This document shows positions 55,459 to 64,000 of a stretch of 64,000 bases of DNA, one piece after another (within the stretch, counting starts at the first letter, position 1; each line of letters begins with the position of its first letter). The position numbers and the translations under genes are program-made. The notes beneath the pieces are model-generated. The model was given only the letters and a program-made list of their open reading frames with translations. It made no database searches and was not told where the DNA came from. The DNA is from Amorphoplanes digitatis (GTDB taxonomy: Bacteria; Actinomycetota; Actinomycetes; Mycobacteriales; Micromonosporaceae): NCBI RefSeq assembly GCF_014205335.1, contig NZ_JACHNH010000001.1:3156501-3220500 (forward strand), read 5' to 3'.

Positions 55459-56055
55459 GTGTACGTGTCGGGCGTGGTCCTCGCCGCGGGCAACTCGGTG
55501 CGGCTCGGGCTGGGCGAGGCCAAGCAGCTGCTGCCGTACCGCGGCCGGACCCTGCTGGACGCGGCGCTGGACACCGTCCGGGCCTGCCCGTTCGACCAGC
55601 GGCTCGTCACGCTCGGCGCCTGGTCGGCCGCGGTGCGCTCGCGGGTCGACCTGAGCGGGTTCACCACCGTCGACGTGCCGGCGGACGGCACCGGCTGCGG
55701 CGCCTCGGTGAGCACCGCGGTCGGCGCGCTCGATCCGCGGGCGGACGGCCTCGTGCTGCTGCTCGGCGACCAGCCGGGCGTGCGGGCGTCCTCGGTGGCC
55801 GCGCTGCTCGCCGCCGCCGGCGACGGCCCGCTCGGCGTCTGCCGGTACGACGACGGCCTGGGCCATCCGTTCTGGTTCGGGCGCGCGGTGTTCGCCGCGC
55901 TGGCGGGCCTGCACGGCGACAAGGCGGTGTGGAAGCTGCTGCACGCCGGCGAGTACCCGGTGGTCGAGGTCGCGGTGCCGGGGCCGGTGCCGATCGACGT
56001 CGACACCCGCGAGGACTACGAGCGGCTGCTGGCCGGAGACCGCCTTGTGGGCTGA
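55459..56055 (+). CDS. MocA-like nucleotidyltransferase for molybdenum cofactor
   Basis: 198 residues from GTG 55459, 3 nt after coxF. NTP-transferase motifs VVLAAGNSVRLGLGEAKQLLP, LLLGDQPGV, GHPFWFG and DVDTREDYERL match MobA/MocA-type enzymes. The CO dehydrogenase cofactor is molybdopterin cytosine dinucleotide, so a CTP-dependent MocA-like role is the likely one. Base specificity (CTP or GTP) cannot be read securely. Confidence 0.85.
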   Translation: MYVSGVVLAAGNSVRLGLGEAKQLLPYRGRTLLDAALDTVRACPFDQRLVTLGAWSAAVRSRVDLSGFTTVDVPADGTGCGASVSTAVGALDPRADGLVLLLGDQPGVRASSVAALLAAAGDGPLGVCRYDDGLGHPFWFGRAVFAALAGLHGDKAVWKLLHAGEYPVVEVAVPGPVPIDVDTREDYERLLAGDRLVG

Positions 56056-56935
56056 TCGCCCCGGCGTGTCGCCGGAGGAGGTGCGGCGCCGCCTCGACGC
56101 GGTCGACTACCTGGTCGACGACGGGCTGGCCATGGCGTTGTTCCTGGCGCTGCGGCTCGGGCGGCCGCTGCTGCTCGAGGGTGAGCCGGGTGTCGGCAAG
56201 ACCGCCGCGGCCAAGGCGCTCGCCCGCGCGCTCGACACGACGCTGATCCGGCTCCAGTGCTACGAGGGGCTCGGCGTACCCGAGGCGCTGTACGAGTGGA
56301 ACCACCAGCGGCAGCTGCTGGCCATCCGGCTCGCCGAGGCGCGCGCGGAGAAGCTCGGCGAGGCCGACCTGTTCACCGCGGAGTTCCTGCTGGAGCGGCC
56401 GATCCTGCGCGCCGTGCGGCATCCGGGCCCGGTGCCGCCGGTGCTGCTGATCGACGAGATCGACCGGGCCGACGACGAGTTCGAGGCGCTGCTGTTCGAG
56501 TTCCTCGGCGAGGCCGCGATCACCGTTCCCGAGCTGGGCACCTTCACCGCGGTACGGCCGCCGATCGTGGTGCTGACCTCCAACCGCAGCCGCGAGCTGC
56601 ACGACGCCCTGCGCCGCCGCTGCCTCTACCACTGGATCGACTACCCGTCGGCCGGCCGGGCCGTGGAGATCGTGCGCCGCACGGTGCCCGGCGCGGACGC
56701 CGCGCTGATCACCGCGGCGACGGCGTTCATCGCGCACGTCCGCGGGCTGGAGCTGGACAAGGCGCCCGGCATGGCCGAGACCATCGACTGGGTCGCCGCG
56801 CTGTCGGCGCTGGGCGTCACCGAACTCGTTCCGGACCACGTGATCCGCACCCTCGGTGCCATCGCGAAGACCCCCGACGACCGTGATCTGATCACGGCCG
56901 CCCTTCCGGCGGCACCACAGGAAAGGCAACCATGA
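56045..56935 (+). CDS. coxD: MoxR-type AAA+ ATPase CoxD
   Basis: 296 residues. Walker A GEPGVGKT (46-53), Walker B VLLIDEIDRADDEFE, sensor LTSNRSRELHDALRRRCLYHW. MoxR family, the CoxD type required to mature the CO dehydrogenase active site. TTG 56045 is favoured by a GGAGA site 5 nt upstream and overlaps the previous gene by 11 nt; GTG 56066 is an alternative start. Its stop overlaps the coxG start (ATGA). It likely works with the VWA protein CoxE. Confidence 0.92.
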   Translation: MWADRPGVSPEEVRRRLDAVDYLVDDGLAMALFLALRLGRPLLLEGEPGVGKTAAAKALARALDTTLIRLQCYEGLGVPEALYEWNHQRQLLAIRLAEARAEKLGEADLFTAEFLLERPILRAVRHPGPVPPVLLIDEIDRADDEFEALLFEFLGEAAITVPELGTFTAVRPPIVVLTSNRSRELHDALRRRCLYHWIDYPSAGRAVEIVRRTVPGADAALITAATAFIAHVRGLELDKAPGMAETIDWVAALSALGVTELVPDHVIRTLGAIAKTPDDRDLITAALPAAPQERQP

Positions 56936-57696
56936 AGATCACCAACGAGTTCGCGGTGAACACCCCGATCGACCGGGCCTGGGCGGTGCTGACCGACCTC
57001 GAGGGCATCGCGCCGTGTCTGCCCGGCGCCCGGCTCACCGGGGTCGAGGGCGACACCTACACCGGGCGGGTGAAGGTCAAGGTCGGCCCGGTGGTGTCGG
57101 ACTTCGCGGGCACGGCCCGCTTCCTGGAGAAGGACGAGCAGGCACACCGCGCGGTGATCGACGCCAAGGGCCGCGACGCCCGCTCGGCCGGCAACGCCGC
57201 GGCGGTGGTGACGGCGCAGCTGCGGCCGGACGGCGACCGAACGCTGGTCAGCGTGGACACGGACCTGAAGATCTCGGGAAAGCTGGCCCAGTTCGGCAGC
57301 GGCATGATCAAGGAGGTCTCGGGGAAGCTGCTGAACCAGTTCGTCCAGAATCTCGAGGCGAAGCTCGCCGCCGACGGCACGGAGGCCGCCCCGCCGGAGG
57401 CCGCCCCGCCGGAGGCCGCCCCGGCGCAGGCCGTGCCGCCCGCGGAGGAGGCGCCTCTTGAAGTGGCGCCCGCCGGCGCCTCGTCTCTCGAAGAGGCGCC
57501 CGTCGGCGCCCCGGACTCCGCCGACGTGGAGCCGGTGCTCCCGCGCAAGTCCTCGGGGTTCGGTCCGCAGCCGGACGACGAGGCCCTCGATCTGCTCGGG
57601 CTGGCCGGCGGGTCCGTCTACAAGCGGCTGATTCCGATCGGCGTCGGGGTCGCGGCGGTCGCCGCCGTGATCGTCTGGGTCGTTGTCCGGCGCTGA
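56932..57696 (+). CDS. coxG: CoxG, SRPBCC protein with membrane anchor
   Basis: 254 residues. The N-terminal about 150 form the SRPBCC/CoxG fold (INTPIDRAWAVLTDLEGIAPCLPGA, GRVKVKVGPVVSDFAG, MIKEVSGKLLNQFVQNLE). An Ala/Pro/Glu-rich spacer of about 60 residues (PPEAAPPEAAPAQAVP) leads to one C-terminal transmembrane helix (RLIPIGVGVAAVAAVIVWVVVRR). It probably tethers the enzyme to the membrane or presents a hydrophobic electron carrier, as suggested for CoxG in other CO oxidisers. Overlaps coxD by 4 nt. Confidence 0.9.
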   Translation: MKITNEFAVNTPIDRAWAVLTDLEGIAPCLPGARLTGVEGDTYTGRVKVKVGPVVSDFAGTARFLEKDEQAHRAVIDAKGRDARSAGNAAAVVTAQLRPDGDRTLVSVDTDLKISGKLAQFGSGMIKEVSGKLLNQFVQNLEAKLAADGTEAAPPEAAPPEAAPAQAVPPAEEAPLEVAPAGASSLEEAPVGAPDSADVEPVLPRKSSGFGPQPDDEALDLLGLAGGSVYKRLIPIGVGVAAVAAVIVWVVVRR

Positions 57697-58927
57697 GGTC
57701 TTCCTGCGCGGCGTCGACCGGGCCGCGTTCGCGGTCGGCCTCGCCGGGCGGCTGCGCCGCGCCGGCGTGCCCTGCGGCCTGACCGATGTGGACGACTTCG
57801 TGCGGGCACTCGGCGCCTGCCCGCCGCTGTCGCGCGACCGGCTCTACTGGACCGCGCGGGTCAGCCTGGTCCGGCGCCAGGCCGACCTGGCCGCGTTCGA
57901 GCGGGTGTTCAACGGCGTCTTCGACGACGCGCCGGCCGTCGCCGAGCGCCGGGGGCCCGCGGGAGGCGGCGAGTCGTTCGTGTCCCTGCCGGCCGCGGAG
58001 GGCGCGTCCGACCCCGGCGGGCTGCCGTGGGCGACGCTGCCGCCGGTGGTCGCGGACGCCGACGGGCCCGCGGGGGAGCGCGGCACGCCCGAGCGGCGGC
58101 CGAGCGCGCTCGCCGGGCTCGCCGGCCGCCCCTTCGAGGAGCTGGACGCCGCGCAGGTGGCGGCGCTGGGCGAGCGGCTGCGCGCCGCCGACTGGCCCAC
58201 CCGGCGGACGCGGCGGCAGCGGACCGGCGCGGCGGGGCGGCGGATCGCGCTGCGCCCGACGCTGACCCGGGCCCGGCGCACGGGCTGGGAGCCGGTCGTC
58301 CTGGTGCGGTCCCGGCCGGTGCGCCGCCCGCGCCGGGTGGTGCTGCTCTGCGACGTCAGCCAGTCCATGCAGGCGCAGGCCGCCGCCTACCTGCACCTGA
58401 TGCGCGCCTTCGCGGCCGTGGCGGACGCGGAGGTCTTCGCCTTCGCGACGACGCTGACCCGGCTGACGGCGGTGCTGCGGCACGCGTCGGCGACGGCCGC
58501 CGTCGCCCGGGCCGGCGAGCTGGTGACCGACCGGTTCGGCGGCACCCGGATCGCCACGAATCTGCGCTCGCTGCTGGCCTCGCATCACGGCAACGCCGTG
58601 CGGGGCGCGGTCGTGGTCATCGGCTCGGACGGCTGGGACAGCGATCCGCCGGCGGAGCTCGCGGCGGTGCTGGCGCGGCTGCGGCGGCGCGCGTACCGGA
58701 TCATCTGGATGAATCCGCGCGCCGGCGCGCCCGGGTTCGCGCCGCGGGTCGGCTCGATGGCGGCCGCGCTGCCGTTCTGCGACCGGCTGCTGCCCGCCGG
58801 CACGTTCCGCGACCTGGACCGGGTCGCGGAGCAGATCGCCGACAGCGCGAAGGTGCCGGCCGGCCGGCGCGGTCCGGTCAGCTCCAGAGGGTCACGTGGA
58901 TCGACGGCCGGAAGTGACCGACGGTGA
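57683..58927 (+). CDS. coxE: VWA-domain protein CoxE
   Basis: 414 residues from TTG 57683, overlapping coxG by 14 nt. The C-terminal half is a von Willebrand A domain with the metal-ion-dependent site in LLCDVSQSMQAQ, plus VIGSDGWDSDPPAEL. The N-terminal half is helical with RRTRRQRTG and IALRPTLTRARRTG basic stretches. CoxE partners the CoxD ATPase in maturation of the Mo-S-Cu active site. Its last 50 nt overlap the end of the convergent LysR gene. Confidence 0.9.
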   Translation: MSGAEVFLRGVDRAAFAVGLAGRLRRAGVPCGLTDVDDFVRALGACPPLSRDRLYWTARVSLVRRQADLAAFERVFNGVFDDAPAVAERRGPAGGGESFVSLPAAEGASDPGGLPWATLPPVVADADGPAGERGTPERRPSALAGLAGRPFEELDAAQVAALGERLRAADWPTRRTRRQRTGAAGRRIALRPTLTRARRTGWEPVVLVRSRPVRRPRRVVLLCDVSQSMQAQAAAYLHLMRAFAAVADAEVFAFATTLTRLTAVLRHASATAAVARAGELVTDRFGGTRIATNLRSLLASHHGNAVRGAVVVIGSDGWDSDPPAELAAVLARLRRRAYRIIWMNPRAGAPGFAPRVGSMAAALPFCDRLLPAGTFRDLDRVAEQIADSAKVPAGRRGPVSSRGSRGSTAGSDRR

Positions 58928-59831
58928 CGCCCGCGCCGCGCATCATGGCCTGGATCGCGCGGGGCGTCGCCGCGAACCGGCTCAGCTCCGCCGCGGCCGT
59001 CGGGCCGCCCTGCTCGGTGAGCATCAGCGAGTGCCAGACCGCGTCGAACGCCACCTGCGACCCGGTCAGCTGCACCAGGTGCCCGCGCGCCACGTCCTGC
59101 GCCACCGTGAACGACAGGCCGGCCGCGACGCCCTTGCCGCGCTTCGCCTCCTCCAGCGCCGCCGCGTGGCTCTGGAAGATCCGCTGGCGGTCCTCCGGCA
59201 CGCCCAGCCGGCGCAGCAGCGCCGGCACCGCGCCCGTGCCCGTCGCCGACGGGCCCATCAGCCAGATCTGCTCCCGCAGCCGCTGCGGTCCGGCCGGCAA
59301 CCCGGCCAGCGGGTGCGACGGACCGACGACAAGCACGATCCGGTGGTTCATCACCGGACGGCAGGTCAGTGCCGGGTCGACCACCGCCGGCTGCGGGCCG
59401 ATCGCGATGTCGACAGTGCGGGTCAGCAGCAGCGTGTCGAACTGTTCCGGGTCGCGCACGCTGAGCTCCACGTCGAGATCCGCCGCCCGCTTGGCGAACA
59501 GCTCGATCAGGCCGGGCGCCGCGTGCTCGGCGAACAGGCTCGACGACGCCACCCGCAGCAGCCGGCGCCCGCGACCGGCCGCGCTGACCTCGAGGACGGT
59601 GCGGTCCTGCAGCCCGAGCAGCTCCGCGGCGCGGCTCGCCAGGCGCAGCCCGCCCGGTGTGAAGGCAAGGCCCGCCGCGGTCCGGGAGAAGAGCTGGTCG
59701 CCCAGCTCGCGGCGGAGCTGGCCGATGTGCAGCGAGACCGCCGACTCGGAGACCTCGAGCTGGGCGGCGGCCTGCTTGACGGACCCGAGTCGCACGACGG
59801 CCGAGTACGCCCGCAACTGCGTGGGCGTCAT
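58878..59831 (-). CDS. LysR-family regulator next to the cox operon
   Basis: 317 residues. Helix-turn-helix at about 1-60 (AVVRLGSVKQAAAQLEVSESAVSLHIGQLRREL) and a two-lobed effector domain to the end. It is convergent with coxE and its 3' end overlaps coxE by 50 nt. A LysR regulator (CutR) controls CO dehydrogenase genes in Mycobacterium strain JC1, so a cox-regulatory role is plausible; the operator candidate lies 8 kb away before coxM. The gene starts ATG 59831. Confidence 0.88.
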   Translation of the reverse strand: MTPTQLRAYSAVVRLGSVKQAAAQLEVSESAVSLHIGQLRRELGDQLFSRTAAGLAFTPGGLRLASRAAELLGLQDRTVLEVSAAGRGRRLLRVASSSLFAEHAAPGLIELFAKRAADLDVELSVRDPEQFDTLLLTRTVDIAIGPQPAVVDPALTCRPVMNHRIVLVVGPSHPLAGLPAGPQRLREQIWLMGPSATGTGAVPALLRRLGVPEDRQRIFQSHAAALEEAKRGKGVAAGLSFTVAQDVARGHLVQLTGSQVAFDAVWHSLMLTEQGGPTAAAELSRFAATPRAIQAMMRGAGVTVGHFRPSIHVTLWS

Positions 59832-60036
59832 GCGCGCGCTCTCATGCCGGTAAATCTAACCCCCCTCGGCCCCCGGCCGTGCCCCCCGATCGATCCGCAC
59901 AAGGGCAGGAAACAGTGTCGGTTAGGCGGCATTGGGCGGACGGGTCTTCGCAGGTAGTGACAGCGCCCGATAGGGTGACCTTTCTGTCGGGGGCAAGCGG
60001 ACGGCATCAAGCCGCCGGGGGCGTAGGAGTAGCGGC

Positions 60037-61791
60037 ATGTCGGACGAGCGGACCAGCCCGCTGCGCCCACTCGACCCTCGTAAGCTCGGTTCTTACGAGC
60101 TGCTCGGCCGCCTCGGTGAGGGCGGCATGGGCACGGTCTACCTGGCCCGCAGCGCCGCCGGTGTGCTGGTCGCCGTCAAGATGGTCCGCGCCGACCTGGC
60201 GCCGGACGACGAGTTCCGGCGCCGGTTCCGCAGCGAGGTCAACCGGGTCCGCGAGGTGCCGCCGTTCTGCACCGCCGAGGTGCTCGACGCCGACCCCGAC
60301 CACGAGCAGCCCTACCTGGTCGTCGAGTACGTGGACGGCCCGAGCCTCGCCGAGGTCGTCGAGGGGCGCGGCCCGCTCACCGCCTCCAACCTGCACAGCG
60401 TCGCGATCGGGGTGGCCACCGCGCTGACGGCGATCCACGGCGCCGGGATCATCCACCGCGACCTGAAGCCGCGCAACGTGCTGCTCGCGCCGGGCAGCCC
60501 GAAGGTCATCGACTTCGGCATCGCCCGGGCGATGGAGGCGACGAGCGCGCACACCCGCACCGATCAGATGGTCGGGACGGTCGCCTACATGGCGCCCGAG
60601 CGGTTCGGCTCGGACACCCCGCTCACCCCGGCCGCGGACGTCTTCGCCTGGGGCGGCGTCGTCGCGTACGCGGGCACCGGGCGCACCCCGTTCAGCGCGG
60701 ACTCGCCGCCCGCCACCGCGGCCCGGATCCTCACCCAGCCGCCGGACCTGTCCGGCCTGTCCGGCCCGCTGCGCGACCTCATCGGGCACGCGCTGGAGAA
60801 GGACCCGGCCAACCGGCCCAGCGCCCGCGAGCTGCTCGATCTGCTGATCACCGGGCCGCAGCGGCCGGCCGCCGCCGGCGCCGCCCTGGACCACCAGCCC
60901 GGGCTGCGGATCGCCGCCGAGGAGGCGCAGGCGGTCACCGGCTACCACCCGGCCCGCCAGCTGACCGCGGCCGCGGCGGCGTCGAACCTGGTCGGCTACG
61001 ACGAGAACTCGATCGTCACCCAGCCGGTGCCGAGCTCGCCGGCCGGTCCGACGACCCCGTTCAGCCACGACCCCACGCCGCGCCGCCCGTGGGTGCTGCC
61101 GGCCGCCGTCGGCCTCCTGGTGGTCGCGCTCCTCGCCGTCGCCGGCCTGGCGGCGACGTACCTGCCGCGCGACGGCGAGCCCGGCACCACGGTCACGACC
61201 AGCCCGACGGCCGAGGTCGAACCGGTGGTGAACGCGCTGCTGGAGGACCCGCTGCTGCAACAGCGGCTGTGGCAGCCGTCGTCGGACGCCGGCGAGGGTG
61301 CGAGCTGCTCGTTCGACGGCGGCCTCGTCGTGCGCCGCGAGACCCGCGGGGTCTTCCGCTGCCGCGGGCCGGAGGACGCCGAGCCCGACGACCTGCAGGC
61401 CGAGGTCGAACTCCGCCTGCTGACGCCGGACAGCTGCGGCTCGATCTGGATGCGCTTCAGTGGCTACCGCGGCTATCAGGTCCGGGTTTGCGAGCACAAC
61501 GTCTACGTCGGCACGCACAAGTCGAACGAGATGAAGGTCTACAAGACCTTCCCGCTGGACGACAACGCGATCGGCGTCGGCGCACCGCCGACCCGGATCA
61601 CGGTCAGCATCGTCGGCGAGACGCTCGAGGTGCTGCGCGACGGCGAGCTGGTGGGCAGCGTGCCGGTGCAGGACCCGGACATCGCCGGCGGCCGGGTGGT
61701 GCTCGGCATCTACACCGAGCGCAACGCGCCGGTCCAGGGGCCGTACTCGGTCGCCTTCAACGACATCAAGGTCTGGCCGATCAGCCGCTGA
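60037..61791 (+). CDS. Transmembrane Ser/Thr protein kinase, second copy
   Basis: 584 residues. Kinase domain about 18-275: LGEGGMGTVYLA, VAVKMV (K48), HRDLKPRNVL (catalytic D142), DFGIARA. A cytoplasmic juxtamembrane region leads to a transmembrane helix at about 352-374 (VLPAAVGLLVVALLAVAGLAATYL). The ectodomain is about 190 residues with four Cys (GASCSF, FRCRGP, DSCGSIW, VRVCEH), matching the arrangement in the kinase at 49015-50745. It is therefore a paralogue. ATG has no strong ribosome site nearby (GGGGGCGTAGG at 15 nt). Ligand and substrates unknown. Confidence 0.9.
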   Translation: MSDERTSPLRPLDPRKLGSYELLGRLGEGGMGTVYLARSAAGVLVAVKMVRADLAPDDEFRRRFRSEVNRVREVPPFCTAEVLDADPDHEQPYLVVEYVDGPSLAEVVEGRGPLTASNLHSVAIGVATALTAIHGAGIIHRDLKPRNVLLAPGSPKVIDFGIARAMEATSAHTRTDQMVGTVAYMAPERFGSDTPLTPAADVFAWGGVVAYAGTGRTPFSADSPPATAARILTQPPDLSGLSGPLRDLIGHALEKDPANRPSARELLDLLITGPQRPAAAGAALDHQPGLRIAAEEAQAVTGYHPARQLTAAAAASNLVGYDENSIVTQPVPSSPAGPTTPFSHDPTPRRPWVLPAAVGLLVVALLAVAGLAATYLPRDGEPGTTVTTSPTAEVEPVVNALLEDPLLQQRLWQPSSDAGEGASCSFDGGLVVRRETRGVFRCRGPEDAEPDDLQAEVELRLLTPDSCGSIWMRFSGYRGYQVRVCEHNVYVGTHKSNEMKVYKTFPLDDNAIGVGAPPTRITVSIVGETLEVLRDGELVGSVPVQDPDIAGGRVVLGIYTERNAPVQGPYSVAFNDIKVWPISR

Positions 61792-61817
61792 GGCCGGGCC
61801 CACCCGGGCCCGGCCTC
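61790..61817. terminator. Hairpin between the kinase and the Tex gene
   Basis: GAGGCCGGGCCC / GGGCCCGGCCTC form a 12-bp perfect stem with an ACCC loop. The first two bases belong to the kinase stop codon. It serves convergent genes and is usable on both strands. Confidence 0.8.
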
Positions 61818-61835
61818 GAACCGCTCAATCCTTCG

Positions 61836-64000
61836 TCAGTCCTTCGTCAGACCCGCGCGCCGTAGCGCGTCGGCCATCGCGCCGCCGTTGAAGTCGCCGC
61901 CCGCCGGGCCCTGCCCGCGGCCGCCGCCGGAGCGCTGCCCGCCGGCTTGGCCGCCGCCCTGGCGGGGCTGCCGCTGGCCGCCACCCTGGCGAGGCTGGCC
62001 GCCGCCCTGCCGTTGCTGGCCGCCGCCCTGGCCGCCGGAGCGCTGGCCGCCGCCCTGGCGTGGCTCGCGCGGCTCGCGCGGGCCGCGCTGCTCCGGCTTG
62101 TCCTCGAGCCGCATCGTCAGCGAGATCCGCTTGCGGGCCTCGTCGACCTCGACGACCCGAACCTTGACGACGTCGCCGGACTTCACCACCTCGCGGGGAT
62201 CCTTGACGAACGTGTTCGACAGCGCCGACACGTGCACCAGGCCGTCCTGGTGGACGCCGACGTCGACGAACGCGCCGAACGCCGCCACGTTGGTGACCAC
62301 GCCCTCCAGGATCATGCCCGGCCGCAGATCGGCGATCTTCTCGACGCCCTCGGCGAACGTGGCCGTGGTGAACGCCGGCCGCGGGTCGCGCCCCGGCTTC
62401 TCCAGCTCGCGCAGGATGTCGGTGACGGTCGGCAGGCCGACGGTGCCGGTGACGAACTCCTCCGGGCGCAGGGCGCGCAGCAGTGGGCTGTTGCCGATCA
62501 CCGTCTTGAGGTCGCCGCCGGCCGCCGCCAGGATCGTGCGGACCACCGGGTAGGACTCGGGGTGCACGCTGGAGGCGTCCAGCGGGTCGTCGCCACCGGG
62601 GATGCGCAGGAAGCCGGCGCACTGCTCGAACGCCTTGGGGCCGAGCCGGGCGACCTTCTTGATCTCCGAGCGGTTCCGGAACGGGCCGTTGGCGTCGCGG
62701 TGCAGCACGATGTTCTCCGCCAGGCCCGCGCCGATGCCGGAGACCCGGGTCAGCAGGGGAGCGGACGCCGTGTTGACGTCGACGCCGACCGCGTTGACGC
62801 AGTCCTCGACCACCGCGTCGAGCGACTTGGAGAGCTTCATCTCGGACAGGTCGTGCTGGTACTGCCCGACGCCGATCGAGCGCGGGTCGATCTTCACCAG
62901 CTCGGCCAGGGGGTCCTGGAGGCGGCGGGCGATGGAGACCGCGCCGCGCAGCGAGACGTCCATGCCGGGCAGCTCCTGCGACGCGTACGCCGAGGCCGAG
63001 TAGACCGACGCGCCCGCCTCGGAGACCATGACCTTGGTCAGCCCGAGGCCGGGGTGCAGCTTGATCAGGTCGGCCGCCAGCCGGTCGGTCTCCCGCGAAG
63101 CGGTGCCGTTGCCGATCGCGACCAGGTCGACGTTGTGCTCCCGGGCGAGGGTGGCCAGGGTGTGCAGCGACTGGTCCCACTTGTTCTGCGGCACGTGCGG
63201 GTAGATCGTCGAGGTCGCGACGCACTTGCCGGTCCCGTCGACGACCGCGACCTTGACGCCGGTGCGGAAACCGGGGTCGAGCCCCATGGTCGCCCGGGTG
63301 CCGGCCGGCGCGGCGAGCAGCAGGTCGCGCAGGTTGGCGGCGAAGACCCGCACGGCCTCCTCCTCGGCCGCCTGCCAGAGCCGGACCCGCAGGTCGGCGC
63401 CGAGGTGGATCAGGATCCGGGTGCGCCACGCCCAGCGGACCGTGTCGAGCAGCCACCGGTCGCCGGCGCGGCCGTGGTCGGAGATGGCGAACCGGCCGGC
63501 CACCGACGCCTCGAAGGACGACGGCGCGCCGTCCTCGGCGCCCTCCTCCGGCTCCATGGTCAGGTCGAGGACGTCCTCCTTCTCACCGCGGAACATGGCG
63601 AGGATGCGGTGCGAGGGCAGCTTGGTGAACGGCTCGGCGAAGTCGAAGTAGTCGGCGAACTTGGCGCCGTCGGTCTGCTTGCCGTCGCGCACCTTGGCGA
63701 TCAGCCGGCCCTTGGTCCACATGCGCTCGCGCAGCTCACCGATGAGGTCGGGGTCCTCGGCGAAGCGCTCGACGAGGATCGCCCGGGCGCCGTCGAGGGC
63801 GGCCGCCACGTCCGCGACGCCCTTGTCGGCGTCCACGTAGGCCGCCGCCTCCGCCTTGGGGTCCCGGGTCGCGTCGGCGACCAGCAGGTCGGCGAGGGGC
63901 TCCAGGCCGGCCTCGCGCGCGATCTGCGCCCGGGTGCGGCGCTTGGGCTTGAACGGCAGGTAGATGTCCTCGAGGCGGGCCTTGGACTCGGCGCCGAGGA
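61836..64000 (-). CDS. tex: Tex-family S1 RNA-binding protein, 5' end outside the window
   Basis: About 720 residues visible; the reading frame is open to the right edge (LEDIYLPFKPKRRTRAQIAREAGLEPL is Tex-like), so the N-terminus is missing. Recognisable parts: YqgF/RuvX-like nuclease fold (LGLDPGFRTGVKVAVVDG-type segment), helix-hairpin-helix motifs (VSGIGAGLAENIV, LGPKAFEQCAGFLRI) and an S1 domain near the end (LRPGMILEGVVTNVAAFGAFVDVGVHQDGLVHVS). The last about 90 residues are Gly/Gln/Arg repeats (RQGGGQ) and disordered. Tex binds nucleic acids and influences transcription or RNA turnover in other bacteria; here the exact role is unknown. Confidence 0.92.
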   Translation of the reverse strand, partial: LGAESKARLEDIYLPFKPKRRTRAQIAREAGLEPLADLLVADATRDPKAEAAAYVDADKGVADVAAALDGARAILVERFAEDPDLIGELRERMWTKGRLIAKVRDGKQTDGAKFADYFDFAEPFTKLPSHRILAMFRGEKEDVLDLTMEPEEGAEDGAPSSFEASVAGRFAISDHGRAGDRWLLDTVRWAWRTRILIHLGADLRVRLWQAAEEEAVRVFAANLRDLLLAAPAGTRATMGLDPGFRTGVKVAVVDGTGKCVATSTIYPHVPQNKWDQSLHTLATLAREHNVDLVAIGNGTASRETDRLAADLIKLHPGLGLTKVMVSEAGASVYSASAYASQELPGMDVSLRGAVSIARRLQDPLAELVKIDPRSIGVGQYQHDLSEMKLSKSLDAVVEDCVNAVGVDVNTASAPLLTRVSGIGAGLAENIVLHRDANGPFRNRSEIKKVARLGPKAFEQCAGFLRIPGGDDPLDASSVHPESYPVVRTILAAAGGDLKTVIGNSPLLRALRPEEFVTGTVGLPTVTDILRELEKPGRDPRPAFTTATFAEGVEKIADLRPGMILEGVVTNVAAFGAFVDVGVHQDGLVHVSALSNTFVKDPREVVKSGDVVKVRVVEVDEARKRISLTMRLEDKPEQRGPREPREPRQGGGQRSGGQGGGQQRQGGGQPRQGGGQRQPRQGGGQAGGQRSGGGRGQGPAGGDFNGGAMADALRRAGLTKD

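Noticed and set aside
61930..62070. Repetitive GC-rich tract as a possible repeat element
   Set aside because: It is the coding sequence of the Gly-Gln-Arg tail of Tex.

Overview
The window is about 64 kb of very GC-rich DNA (roughly 70-75 %). It has dense genes, frequent GTG/TTG starts, 4-nt ATGA/GTGA gene overlaps, transmembrane Ser/Thr kinases, an F420-dependent enzyme and a secreted CBM2-linker-GH6 cellulase behind a perfect CebR-type palindrome. Together these point to the chromosome of a mycelial actinomycete, most likely Micromonosporaceae (Actinoplanes-like); the genus is inference. No tRNA, rRNA, CRISPR array, insertion sequence or prophage was recognised.

Layout. (1) 1-8.5 kb: a reductive pyrimidine catabolism locus. 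A minus-strand operon encodes beta-ureidopropionase, dihydropyrimidinase, (methyl)malonate-semialdehyde dehydrogenase, an F420-type LLM oxidoreductase and an ABC permease cut off from its partners by the left edge. It diverges from a MocR-type regulator plus a class III aminotransferase (probably beta-alanine aminotransferase). (2) 8.6-11 kb: PiT phosphate transporter, small membrane protein and DUF3349 protein, then a DUF1801 protein. (3) 11.1-14.7 kb: secreted proteins (a three-repeat protein of unknown function, a GH3 enzyme, a fibronectin III protein). (4) 14.8-21.2 kb: glycerol regulon glpF-glpK-glpD diverging from an IclR regulator followed by a second glycerol kinase. (5) 21.3-26.3 kb: lipase, a LuxR regulator that lacks the ATPase part of the LAL family, a glycerophosphodiesterase and an unknown protein. 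(6) 26.3-32.9 kb: fused alpha-beta glycyl-tRNA synthetase, a GAF-GGDEF protein, UDP-glucose dehydrogenase and CutC. (7) 33-43 kb: GH2-LamG glycosidase, OFA-type MFS transporter with its 35-residue small subunit, GH6 cellulase, methyltransferase, membrane protein, PP2C phosphatase, GNAT and DUF3455 protein.

(8) 43.1-50.7 kb: a tightly spaced redox operon: a haem-b-type membrane protein with a 330-residue charged tail, a NuoF-like flavo-iron-sulfur protein with a C-terminal ferredoxin, a TlpA-like lipoprotein, CcdA and a transmembrane Ser/Thr kinase. This is the least explained system in the window. (9) 50.8-59.8 kb: a complete aerobic carbon monoxide dehydrogenase locus coxM-S-L-F-(mocA-like)-D-G-E with a convergent LysR regulator. 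CoxL carries the form I active-site motif AYACSFR, which predicts true CO oxidation. (10) 60.0-64.0 kb: a second kinase whose extracellular domain resembles that of the first, and the 3' part of a Tex-family RNA-binding protein that runs off the right edge.

Working together: the pyrimidine, glycerol/glycerophosphodiester/lipase and cellulose genes suit scavenging of nucleotides, lipids and plant polymers in soil. The cox locus would supply electrons from atmospheric or soil CO during starvation. The redox operon may move electrons across the membrane to thiol or haem targets.
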